Below, piece by piece: positions 1-7,329 of a stretch of 14,942 nucleotides of DNA. The stretch's first letter is position 1. Each line of letters opens with the position of its first letter. The position numbers were made by a program, and so were the translations under genes. Under the pieces are notes generated by a model. The model saw only the letters and a list, made by a program, of their open reading frames with translations, had not been told where the DNA came from and ran no database searches. Source of the stretch: Acidithiobacillus sp. (GTDB taxonomy: Bacteria > Pseudomonadota > Gammaproteobacteria > Acidithiobacillales > Acidithiobacillaceae); the NCBI GenBank assembly GCA_028065135.1, contig JAPTWR010000207.1:1-14942 (forward strand), in the 5' to 3' direction.

Positions 1-114
1 TCTTCGGCGGCACTGGTGGGCGGGGGTTCGCACCCGCGTCCCGGCGAAATCAGCTTGGCGCACCACGGTATTCTTTTCCTGGACGAAATGCCTTCCTTAC
101 AATATTGCCAATAA
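1..114 (+). pseudogene. comM: comM (YifB-type Mg-chelatase-like AAA+ protein), 5' part, interrupted
   Basis: Frame 1 reads [20 protein letters not shown] and then [11 protein letters not shown], the conserved stretch of ComM/YifB that ends in the Walker B motif (ILFLDE). ComM is a hexameric helicase that promotes branch migration of incoming DNA during natural transformation. Similarity stops at the Pro codon near base 92; foreign codons then lead to a TAA at 112-114. The rest of the gene is at 14742-14942, so the protein is cut directly after the ATPase Walker B element and should be inactive. The start of the gene lies outside the window. Confidence 0.93.
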
Positions 115-127
115 TTTTTACAATATC
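97..127. repeat. Left end of the island: paired recombinase-site-like repeats
   Basis: TTACAATATT at 97-106 and TTACAATATC at 118-127 lie 21 bp apart, two helical turns, immediately inside the left comM junction. The same 10-mer in inverted orientation occurs twice at the right end. Such phased, inverted end repeats are expected for binding sites of the element's recombinase or accessory proteins. Only 4 bp separate the outer copy from the last recognisable comM base. Confidence 0.7.
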
Positions 128-352
128 AGGCGATCCATTTCCAATGCCCTGTTTCTAAATGTAAAGCAGACTTCAACCTTTTGCATTTCCTGCAGCAAAT
201 GCAGGTTTCCCGCATGCGTCATTCCCACATTGGAAATTCCCGCCAATCCGAACAACCCTCATAGGTTCAAGGAGTTGGAAGATTCTCATGTTTACAGGTT
301 TATTTGACGGCTTTGTGCATGTTTTTTTCATCTAACAGTGTTTTAAAGCGCT
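128..352. other. Left subterminal region without a gene, containing inverted repeats
   Basis: No convincing reading frame is present. A perfect 9-bp inverted repeat, TTTCCAATG at 138-146 and CATTGGAAA at 228-236, flanks a 7-bp stem with 8-nt loop (TGCATTT 182-188, AAATGCA 197-203). A 10-bp palindrome AAAGCGCTTT lies at 345-354. The TTCCAAT core resembles the weaker copy of the end repeats (TTCCAATATT in reverse complement at 14701-14710), so these may be extra arm sites for the recombinase or operators for the HTH protein encoded downstream. This is inference from symmetry only. Confidence 0.4.
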
Positions 353-381
353 TTGCGAAATATACCTTCATGGTGTACAGT
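353..381 (+). promoter_or_regulatory. Possible sigma-70 promoter of the recombinase module
   Basis: TTGCGA (353-358), a 17-nt spacer and TACAGT (376-381) make a moderate promoter. Transcription would start near 388, leaving a leader of about 37 nt before the ATG at 425. It overlaps the AAAGCGCTTT palindrome at its upstream edge, which could serve as an operator. Confidence 0.35.
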
Positions 382-424
382 GTCGATATGGGCATTTCCA
401 CTTTCCGGAGATTGCAAACGCATC

Positions 425-1564
425 ATGGTCACCCGCAAGCTGAGATTCATCGCCGACTCGCACCAGGGCGCGACTGCGGTACCGCCAGTCTTTCGTCTGC
501 CCGACAAGGACGAGACGCTGTTTCGGGAGATGCTGGAAGCCTACGTCACCAGACGCCGGGGTGCGCTGCGGCATCAGCACAAGAGCGTGGATCGAGATAC
601 CCGCATCATCCTGGAGTTCCTTCAGTTCAGTGGCAAGGCGCCGTGGTACTGGACCGAAGAAGGCTTTGAAAAGTGGAGTTATGAAATCGGCGTGATACGC
701 ACCCTGGCCGTGAGTTCTCAGCGGCACTATCAGGGTGCAATCCGGGGTTTTCTCGCCTACCTCATAGAAAACGTCAAATTCCGCAATGTCGTGCGCCGGG
801 ACTACGGCGTCGATCTGGTGCAGATCTGCCATCCAGAGAACTGCATCCCCCATATTTCCGAGCGGGAACTGACCCACGAACGGCCGGCACTGACCCATGC
901 GGAGATCGACCAGTTTTTTAACGCTTATGACATTGCCATTACGGAAGCCGCCAGTTTTAAGACTAAAGACTTGCGCCCCCTGCAGCGGGACAAGGCGATG
1001 TTTTATCTGACCTATGCGGCGGGATTACGAGCCTCCGAAATCATCGGCCTGAACCTCTCTTCCTTCCAGCCCAATCCGAACATCCCCGAATTAGGGGAAT
1101 ACGGGTTTATTTCTACCTGGGGTAAGGGCAGCCGGGGCAGTGGCCCGAAGCATCGGATGGTACCGGTCACACATTTACCCGTTTCTGCCTTACTGGCGTG
1201 GTACATTCGGGAGATACGCCCGCTATTTATGGACGTGTCAGATGCCAATGACCAAGCGCTTTTTTTCTCGGAGCGTGGCCGCCGCATCGCCTTATCGACC
1301 TTTGAGGCGCGTTTTCAGCATGGAATCGCCCTGGCCGGACTGGAGGATCGTGGGTTTACGCCGCATTGCCTCCGGCACTCTTCGGTCACGCATGAGGATC
1401 TGCGCTTCAGTGGAGAAATGGTACGCCGCAAGCACGGACACACCTACCAGGCGACCACCCAAGGATATATGCACCACCCCGATGAATACGTAAACGAGGA
1501 AATCACCCGAGCGATTGGCTCACAACTGGACGCTTTACTGGGCAAGGAGAAGGATAAGGAATGA
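425..1564 (+). CDS. Tyrosine recombinase / integrase of the island
   Basis: A 379-residue site-specific recombinase with the full catalytic set: R202 in AAGLRASEI, K234 in TWGKGSRGSG, H314 and R317 in PHCLRHSS, H339 in KHGHTY and nucleophile Y348 in GYMHH. Residues about 30-170 form the SAM-like core-binding region. It would cut and rejoin DNA at the island ends and at comM. The ATG at 425 is preferred over an upstream in-frame TTG at 353 because the TTG lies in a likely promoter and the added 24 residues look non-coding; a GGAG at 407-410 is somewhat distant. The stop overlaps the next start as ATGA, so the two are translationally coupled. The catalytic domain assignment is very secure; which site it recognises is inference. 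Confidence 0.92.
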   Translation: MVTRKLRFIADSHQGATAVPPVFRLPDKDETLFREMLEAYVTRRRGALRHQHKSVDRDTRIILEFLQFSGKAPWYWTEEGFEKWSYEIGVIRTLAVSSQRHYQGAIRGFLAYLIENVKFRNVVRRDYGVDLVQICHPENCIPHISERELTHERPALTHAEIDQFFNAYDIAITEAASFKTKDLRPLQRDKAMFYLTYAAGLRASEIIGLNLSSFQPNPNIPELGEYGFISTWGKGSRGSGPKHRMVPVTHLPVSALLAWYIREIRPLFMDVSDANDQALFFSERGRRIALSTFEARFQHGIALAGLEDRGFTPHCLRHSSVTHEDLRFSGEMVRRKHGHTYQATTQGYMHHPDEYVNEEITRAIGSQLDALLGKEKDKE

Positions 1565-1995
1565 GTAGATTAGCGACACTCAATGCACTGGAATGGCGCG
1601 TGCGCGTGATGATGGCCGAACGCCACATCAAAACCATTACCGAACTGCGTAAGCAACTGGAGGAAGTGGGGGTCGAGATTTCGACGACACAACTCAGTCG
1701 GATAGTGGACGCTCTCCCTACACGCATCAGCTCGGAAGTCCTGGCGGGACTGACAACGGTTCTGCGGTGTGAGGTCGGCGATTTGATGCGGGTAGCTCGG
1801 CGTCGCCCGCCCATGGAACAGGACATTGATGACCGTCACCCTGCTGACACCGTTTCCAACACGCGCTCCACCGATGACGCAACACCGGATTCATCGCCCA
1901 AACGCGGGGTACGCCGGACGCGGGAACCAATAAGCACGAATGTCACTGGCCCAAAAGTCACGGCCCTCCCCATTCCTGAGCGGCCCAAACGTTGA
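1561..1995 (+). CDS. Small XRE/Cro-like HTH protein of the mobility module
   Basis: A 144-residue protein. Residues about 12-78 resemble a Cro/C1-type helix-turn-helix: a helix ending in ELRKQLEEVG, the recognition segment ISTTQLSRIVDAL and the family-typical ending LRCEVGDLMRV. The remaining 65 residues are polar, rich in Arg, Pro and Thr, and probably disordered. It starts on an ATGA overlap with the recombinase stop and has a purine-rich AAGGAGAAGGATAAGGA ribosome site inside that gene. It may repress the module, act as a directionality factor or bind the ends like the small TnpC of Tn554. The fold call is fairly good; the role is inference from position. Confidence 0.75.
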   Translation: MSRLATLNALEWRVRVMMAERHIKTITELRKQLEEVGVEISTTQLSRIVDALPTRISSEVLAGLTTVLRCEVGDLMRVARRRPPMEQDIDDRHPADTVSNTRSTDDATPDSSPKRGVRRTREPISTNVTGPKVTALPIPERPKR

Positions 1996-2004
1996 GCACC
2001 AGTC

Positions 2005-3813
2005 ATGACTCCCGGCAAAGCGCATAAAACCTGCGGCTGTTGTGGTCGGTCGATGGCCAAGGCCGTCGCCGTAACGGACGGCGTGGCCTATTGCGCCACC
2101 TGCTATGCCCGCGAGTTCAAAAAAGTGCCGTGTGCCCAGTGCGGAAAAACCATGCGCTCGCTGGGCGGCAAAACACCGGTGACCTGTCGTTCCTGCAAGG
2201 CCCAGGATCGGCACTGTGTCCGCTGTGGCAAACCCGTACCCCGCGCCGGGCTCACAGTGGAGGAAGGGGTGGTGTGCCCCTCCTGTGTGCGTTATTACAA
2301 GGAACCCCAGGCTTGCGCGGTCTGTGGACAGAAAAGCCTGCGGCTCTCTCGGGATTTTCAGGAGGGATTCATGGATCCCGTCTGCAACCATTGCCGGCGC
2401 AAGAGTTATATCACCTGTCCTTCCTGCGGCAAACATCGGCGCCCTGCAGGACCAGACACACAAGAGCGTATTGTCTGCAAACAATGTCTGGAACGTGCAG
2501 GCCCCTTCATCTGCCCGCAATGCGGTCAGGAAGGACGCGCCCACAGCAAAACCCGCTGCGAGGCCTGCTATTGGAAAGATGCTGTCGAAAAGCGCATGCG
2601 CAGCGCTGTAGCACTCTTGTCCCGTCCTTGGGCCAAAGAAGCCTTCTCAGGGTTTACACTGGAATTGCGGGAACGTGTCGGTGCCCAGCCTGCGGCTATG
2701 CGCCTGGAAAAGTATTTTCTGTACTTCGCGAAGCTCGATACCCTGTTCACCACCCCCGGCGACATCACTGCCGAAAAACTCATTATGGCTCTGGGGCGGG
2801 AAGGGTTGCGCCGCTATGCGGTGCCACAAAGTTATCTGATACGCCACGGCATCGTACCCGCCTTTAGCGATGAAACCCTGCAGGCGGCCAGCGCCGAAGC
2901 CGCGCAGATCGCATTGCTGACGGCATCTGATGGCCAATGGTATGCGGGGTTGCTCCGGCGTTTTCACGCCCACCTTGCAGACATCAATGCCCGCTACCGG
3001 ACCCGGGGGTGGCAAGGCAAGCAACAGCGTTTCGTGCCGCGCACCGTAACTACCGCGCTACGGGCAGCGAAAGTATTCCTGGATTTTCTGGAGATCGGAC
3101 CAGCGGCCGGGGTGCAGCAAATTCAGCAGATGCAACTGGACCGTTTTTTGGTGGAGCACCCCGGTTATCGGGACGGCATCCGCGCCTTCGTGCGCTTTCT
3201 GAATCGCAAGGAAAAACTCTTCCGCAAGCTCAAGATCGAGTCCGTGCAACGCAATCTGCCCAAGGGCCTTATTCTGGATCGGGATCGTTATACCAGCCTG
3301 CTCCGGGCCTGGCTCAACCCTGCAGACGATGTACTCAAGGCATCCCTGATCAGCACGCTCATGCTGCTGTATGCGCAACCCGCCAAACGTCTCGTCCGAT
3401 TGCGCTTAACCGATCTGGCGCAGGGTGCCACGGACGGGATGTATCGGGTGATTTTCGGGCACACCGAGATTACCCTGGACCCGCGCGTGGGTCATCTCCT
3501 GGCCCGCTATTTGGAGCGGCGTCGCGCGCTGGCGACCATGGAAGATACCGATGACACCGACTGGCTCTTTCCGGGGCGTCGTCATGGCGGCCACCTGCAC
3601 GAAGCCATTGTCAGCTACTACCTCAAGAAACAGGGCGTGACAGCGGCCAGTCTGTTTACCACCGCTATTTACTATGCCTACCTGGGTGGGTTACGGCACC
3701 CCAAAGTGCTGGTCAAGGCCTTTGGGATCACCGACTACACGGCCGTCAAATATCTCCAAATGATTGACCCAAGGCTCACCGCCGAAGTAGAGGTCAGAGT
3801 TGCCAGCCGATAG
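2005..3813 (+). CDS. Six-zinc-ribbon protein with degenerate tyrosine-recombinase domain
   Basis: A 602-residue protein starting at an ATG 9 nt after the HTH gene. Residues 10-188 hold twelve CxxC knuckles that pair into six zinc ribbons (10/30, 43/61, 71/91, 104/127, 138/158, 170/185). Residues about 205-420 look like the helical core-binding half of an integrase. Residues about 440-600 follow the catalytic-domain pattern (LMLLYAQPAKRLVRLRLTDL; WLFPG), but the catalytic Arg is replaced (P459), the HxLRH box is ASLFT (548-552) and LGH is FGI; only a Tyr (Y583) remains. It is therefore probably a DNA-binding, catalytically dead partner of the upstream recombinase rather than an enzyme. Size and position resemble TnpB of Tn554, which is, however, an active recombinase. 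Confidence 0.8.
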   Translation: MTPGKAHKTCGCCGRSMAKAVAVTDGVAYCATCYAREFKKVPCAQCGKTMRSLGGKTPVTCRSCKAQDRHCVRCGKPVPRAGLTVEEGVVCPSCVRYYKEPQACAVCGQKSLRLSRDFQEGFMDPVCNHCRRKSYITCPSCGKHRRPAGPDTQERIVCKQCLERAGPFICPQCGQEGRAHSKTRCEACYWKDAVEKRMRSAVALLSRPWAKEAFSGFTLELRERVGAQPAAMRLEKYFLYFAKLDTLFTTPGDITAEKLIMALGREGLRRYAVPQSYLIRHGIVPAFSDETLQAASAEAAQIALLTASDGQWYAGLLRRFHAHLADINARYRTRGWQGKQQRFVPRTVTTALRAAKVFLDFLEIGPAAGVQQIQQMQLDRFLVEHPGYRDGIRAFVRFLNRKEKLFRKLKIESVQRNLPKGLILDRDRYTSLLRAWLNPADDVLKASLISTLMLLYAQPAKRLVRLRLTDLAQGATDGMYRVIFGHTEITLDPRVGHLLARYLERRRALATMEDTDDTDWLFPGRRHGGHLHEAIVSYYLKKQGVTAASLFTTAIYYAYLGGLRHPKVLVKAFGITDYTAVKYLQMIDPRLTAEVEVRVASR

Positions 3814-4096
3814 GACATGGTGGGTGTATCTAATCGAGTGCCGGGGTGGCGGCATCTACACCGGCATCGCCCTGGATGTCGAAAAACGCTATCAACAGCA
3901 TGTGAACGGCAAAGGCGCCCGATATACGCGCATGAATCCGCCGGTGCGATTGCTCGCCCGCCGGGCCTATCCTGACCACCGCAGTGCGGCGCAGGCCGAG
4001 TTCACGATAAAGCGGCTTTCCTGCCTGGAGAAATGGCGCTGGGCAGCGGCCTGTGCGCAAAACGTGAGCAGTTTAGCGTTATCTGGTAGTGATTAA
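3800..4096 (+). CDS. GIY-YIG nuclease superfamily protein (UPF0213/YhbQ-like)
   Basis: A 98-residue protein matching the short stand-alone GIY-YIG family. The conserved positions are Y10 (VYLI), Y20 and G22 (IYTGI), R30 and H34 (EKRYQQH) and the metal-binding E67 (QAEFTIKRL). It begins with TTG at 3800, overlapping the previous gene by 14 bp, with AGAGGT at 3789-3794 as ribosome site; no in-frame ATG precedes the motif. It is the last gene of the mobility transcript, so it may process or nick DNA during movement, although related proteins are also found as chromosomal genes of unclear function. Its stop codon overlaps that of the opposing gene within a single TTAA (4093-4096). Confidence 0.82.
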   Translation: MPADRTWWVYLIECRGGGIYTGIALDVEKRYQQHVNGKGARYTRMNPPVRLLARRAYPDHRSAAQAEFTIKRLSCLEKWRWAAACAQNVSSLALSGSD

Positions 4097-4905
4097 GCGG
4101 CCATCTTTCGCAAGAGGTCGGGCGCGTCCTTAGCCGTCACATTCACCAATTGTGCTAACTCCTCCAACTCCTCCGCATAGATTTTATTGACCTTGGGGAT
4201 GGTCTGCGTGAGGACGATACATCGTTCTTTTACCAAAAACCCGGACTCCACGGCCCGCTGGAAACTGAGCAGAGCATCATTAACCTTTTGCTGGATGTCT
4301 TTTTTCGCCCCGTGAAACGCAATGGCCTTGAATCCCATACGCGGCTCTTCCGTGATGGCGTACGGAAAGGTAGTGATAAACGGCTTGGCCCCTGGCAAAT
4401 CAAAGGACACTTCAACCTCTCGGGAGAAGCCCTTGCGATACACCAGTTCCGACGTGAGTAAGGCATCCTCAATCCATTCAGAGAAGGGTTTCTCTGGCGG
4501 CTTAGTCATCGTGCCGATCAGTCGATCTTCAAGGCTATCCAGCATAATCTTCACATCGTGGAATTCCGGCCATTCCTCGGTGCGCGGTGCGGTTGCCACA
4601 ATTTGTCGTTCCTGTGCAGCAAGGCTGGCAAACAACGTATCAACGAGGGGGCTTTCGGAGCTCCAGGCGCCGTCCCAGGTGGCGAGGTCTTGTAACCACT
4701 GCAACCACTCCCCGAACACCCAGTGCTCCTGAATCTGGCGAGGCGCGATCGCCCGATAATAATTCAGATCAATGAAACCATTCCGCTTCATTCCGATGGC
4801 GCGCACATGGGTCTGGCCCGCGGCCCTAGCCAACAGCGCGAAGTTGCGGCCCTCCTGGCGCTCTGGATGCTCTCGATACTGCAAGAGGCGGTATTCCACG
4901 ATCAT
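4093..4905 (-). CDS. DUF3037-like protein, partner of the HipA-like kinase
   Basis: A 270-residue soluble protein without signal or membrane segments. The N-terminus (EYRLLQYREHPERQEGRNFA) resembles DUF3037, a family commonly encoded next to HipA-like kinases; the rest is not recognised. Translation starts at an ATG sharing ATGA with the stop of the kinase gene, and GGAG at 4912-4915 is correctly spaced, so the two products are made together in similar amounts. It could be an antitoxin, an inhibitor or a substrate-presenting partner of the kinase. The family call is from memory of the motif and moderate; the coupling is seen directly. Confidence 0.6.
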   Translation of the reverse strand: MIVEYRLLQYREHPERQEGRNFALLARAAGQTHVRAIGMKRNGFIDLNYYRAIAPRQIQEHWVFGEWLQWLQDLATWDGAWSSESPLVDTLFASLAAQERQIVATAPRTEEWPEFHDVKIMLDSLEDRLIGTMTKPPEKPFSEWIEDALLTSELVYRKGFSREVEVSFDLPGAKPFITTFPYAITEEPRMGFKAIAFHGAKKDIQQKVNDALLSFQRAVESGFLVKERCIVLTQTIPKVNKIYAEELEELAQLVNVTAKDAPDLLRKMAA

Positions 4906-5621
4906 GGGCGACTCCTGATGAAACTGGCATACCCCTGCACGATGGCGGGAAGTGCTGCTTTCCGCTTAATCATTGCGTCAGCGAGGAATTGTTGCAACTC
5001 TTCGGACACAGCACGGAAGGGTTTACCCATCCCGCAGCACTCCCGGATATAGCCATCAGGCAATGCCACGATGCGGCTGATCCAGCCTTCCAGGAAAACA
5101 GCCTGGACACGCCCATAAAAGGGATGGCGACGCACGATGAGTTCCCCCTCGGCCAATTTACGGATGCTATTCGTCGGATTGCTTTCGACCCCAAGCAGGG
5201 CATGGCTGTGATCGAAAGCGGCGAAGAACCGCACATGAGGAGTGACCAGGGCCGCCTTCAGATTGCGGGCGCGGTCGCCATTACCAATGAAGAGGTCGTA
5301 GGCCAGCAGGGCCGCTACCCGCTGAGGATAGCGTTGCGCCACAGAATCCAGCTGGTTTTCCAGCACATCGGGCAGATTGATGCCGGGCGAGTGCAGCATC
5401 AGGCTCGCGTAGGTGGGACCGTCGCCGGTGCTGGTGAGCACGCCATCGGCCACCGGCACATGCAGCGTCTGAGCCAGCCGCAAGGCCACATACTCGTTGT
5501 AGACGCAGTGTGGGGCTTCTTCTCCGTCGAATTTAAGAGTGGCGCCCAGGGTACAGAGGGCCGGCGCGGTAATACCCGATTTGCGGGTACTGGAGATACG
5601 GCGAATTTTATATGTTTCCAT
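4902..5621 (-). CDS. HipA-like protein kinase
   Basis: A 239-residue protein of the compact HipA/PI4-kinase-like fold. Residues 30-43 supply a Lys-Glu pair (LKFDG, VYNEY), residues 106-122 the catalytic loop AYDLFIGNGDRARNLK with D116 and N120, and residues 134-144 the metal site AAFDHSHALLG with D137. It lacks the N-terminal domain of classical 440-residue HipA and is closer to the short HipA-like kinases. The start is uncertain: ATG at 5621 is chosen, while an in-frame GTG at 5639 has GGAGG only one base upstream, too close to serve it. It is transcribed toward the mobility genes and is the first of two coupled genes. Growth control, stress tolerance or phage defence are possible roles. Confidence 0.72.
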   Translation of the reverse strand: METYKIRRISSTRKSGITAPALCTLGATLKFDGEEAPHCVYNEYVALRLAQTLHVPVADGVLTSTGDGPTYASLMLHSPGINLPDVLENQLDSVAQRYPQRVAALLAYDLFIGNGDRARNLKAALVTPHVRFFAAFDHSHALLGVESNPTNSIRKLAEGELIVRRHPFYGRVQAVFLEGWISRIVALPDGYIRECCGMGKPFRAVSEELQQFLADAMIKRKAALPAIVQGYASFIRSRP

Positions 5622-5639
5622 CACGGCATCTTGCCCCAC

Positions 5640-5901
5640 ACCTCCAATCCCGTACTTTGCTTATGCGTGAATATAACCGCCAACAAACTAAACCGCCGAG
5701 CAGCAGTACCGCGATACGACACTGAATTCCGGCACTAATTCTGCTACTGGAAACATATCCATCTCTACCATCTCTACCAACTAGGCCACACCTAAAGCGC
5801 CCGCATGCCAAGAGAGTTTCCCAGTCTACTAGACCCGCCCGCCAGAGGATTTTGTAGAATTATAAAGCCAATGAGTATCCCAGACATAGATGCCACTCTG
5901 T
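5640..5901. other. Intergenic region between the kinase pair and the exporter gene
   Basis: About 260 bp between two genes on the same strand. A short perfect tandem repeat ATCTCTACC occurs twice from 5761. No convincing terminator follows the exporter gene, and no strong promoter for the kinase pair was recognised, so read-through from the metabolic operon into the kinase pair cannot be excluded. Confidence 0.35.
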
Positions 5902-7284
5902 CTATCGGTGAAGACGGAGCATACTTGCGAAGGATGAGATTGCAGATATGGCGCAGGCAAGACCAAACACATAGATAATGAAATGCATACCCGAACTATC
6001 GGCTAGGCGACCGTTTAAAAGAACAATAACCATAGCGACTATCGCGGCACCAATAGACTGTCCAGCAGTTCTGGCGGTCGATAGAACGCCAGAAGCTGTG
6101 ACTGCTCGATTCTTCGTTACATTCAAGAACATTTCTTTGTTGTTTGGCGGAAGAAAAAAGCCGTACCCAATCCCACAAGCCGTTATGCGCCAAAGAAAGT
6201 TTCCGACTTCGGCATTCTTTGGAAGCAAAACAAATGATCCTAGCGCCAGACAGAAGACTACTATACCTGCTGTAGATATTTTCGTTGGGTTAAACCGATT
6301 AGAAAGCCTTCCAGCTATTGGGGCACATATGGCTACAGCAATAGGCCACGGCGTAATAATGAAAGCTGACTTCAGGACGCTATACGAGTATGTGTGTTGC
6401 AATACAAACGGCAGGGCAACCAGGGCTATCCCTTGAGATACGAACATCGTGACAGATGAGATAACTGCAAATGAATATCGGCGGGACCAGAAGATGTCCA
6501 GAGGCAGAAGTGGATTTTTTGTCTTTACCTGTATGAAAACGAACGCGCCCAGCAGCACAACAGAGGTGATCAATGATAATAGGACGATACTACTGTTCCA
6601 CCGACCTATTCGATCGACAGTAACCACCATCAAACCAAATGCAGTCGCAGAGGTGATGGCGCCTAGCCAGTCAAAGCCCTTTTCAGTCCGTGAGTCAGTT
6701 CCCAAGGCTGTAAATGACAAGGTAATGGCAACCACCCCAAGAGGGATATTGATGTAGAATAGCCACGGCCAGGAGAGATATGAAATGATCAAGCCGCCCA
6801 ATGCTGGCCCAATAGCCGTGCCAACAGCGAACGCCAAAGCATTGAGCCCGAATATGGTTCCTAACGAACTGGGTGGAAATATCACGCGATACATACCAAG
6901 ACCGACACTTATCATCACCGCATAGCTGATCCCCTGAATGACCCTCATGGCGACTAGCATGGTGAAAGTTGACGATAGGCCGCAGCCTAGCGATGAGAGA
7001 GTAAACAAGACCATTCCTACTGTATAGAAACGTCGTTCCCCTACCCTCGACCCTAGTGACGCACTAATCAGCATTGTTGCTGCGCTAGCCACTAGATACC
7101 CATTAGCAACCCAAATTATGGATGCGGGATCCACCTGCAATGCATGAGAAATGGATGGCAAAGCGATATTGACAATAGAGCTATCTATAGCCGACATCAA
7201 TACGCCTATCAAAACAGCCGTCGCTGCAAAATAACGCCGAGGAAGTTCAAAACCAAGTTCATCTGAATCAGCATTTAACGACAT
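5902..7284 (-). CDS. MFS drug/metabolite exporter, DHA2 (EmrB/QacA) type
   Basis: A 460-residue membrane protein with hydrophobic segments throughout, consistent with the 14-helix DHA2 family. Helix 1 carries the typical D-containing motif SAIDSSIVNIALPSI; motif A is GSRVGERRF; the antiporter motif C is VGTAIGPALGG; WPWLFYINIPLG follows, as in EmrB-like proteins. It would use the proton gradient to expel a small molecule. It is the last gene of the four-gene operon, 45 bp after the kinase gene, so the likely cargo is the product or a toxic intermediate of the pathway. No membrane-fusion partner (EmrA-like) lies nearby. The ATG at 7284 has only a weak ribosome site. Confidence 0.88.
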   Translation of the reverse strand: MSLNADSDELGFELPRRYFAATAVLIGVLMSAIDSSIVNIALPSISHALQVDPASIIWVANGYLVASAATMLISASLGSRVGERRFYTVGMVLFTLSSLGCGLSSTFTMLVAMRVIQGISYAVMISVGLGMYRVIFPPSSLGTIFGLNALAFAVGTAIGPALGGLIISYLSWPWLFYINIPLGVVAITLSFTALGTDSRTEKGFDWLGAITSATAFGLMVVTVDRIGRWNSSIVLLSLITSVVLLGAFVFIQVKTKNPLLPLDIFWSRRYSFAVISSVTMFVSQGIALVALPFVLQHTYSYSVLKSAFIITPWPIAVAICAPIAGRLSNRFNPTKISTAGIVVFCLALGSFVLLPKNAEVGNFLWRITACGIGYGFFLPPNNKEMFLNVTKNRAVTASGVLSTARTAGQSIGAAIVAMVIVLLNGRLADSSGMHFIIYVFGLACAISAISSFASMLRLHR

Positions 7285-7329
7285 ATTGTGATTCCGTTGT
7301 AATGTCTGTCAATCGGCATCCTTGCTGCG

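Noticed and set aside
353..424. TTG start adding 24 residues to the integrase
   Set aside because: The added residues do not resemble integrase sequence, lie over a likely promoter, and an ATG at 425 starts where the family-like sequence begins.
1891..2544. 217-codon open frame opposite the zinc-ribbon gene
   Set aside because: It is the antisense shadow of the CxxC-rich coding region; no family features or ribosome site.
4989..5738. 249-codon open frame opposite the HipA-like kinase
   Set aside because: The kinase motifs (GNGDRARN, FDHSH) are on the other strand, and the frame has no recognisable domain.
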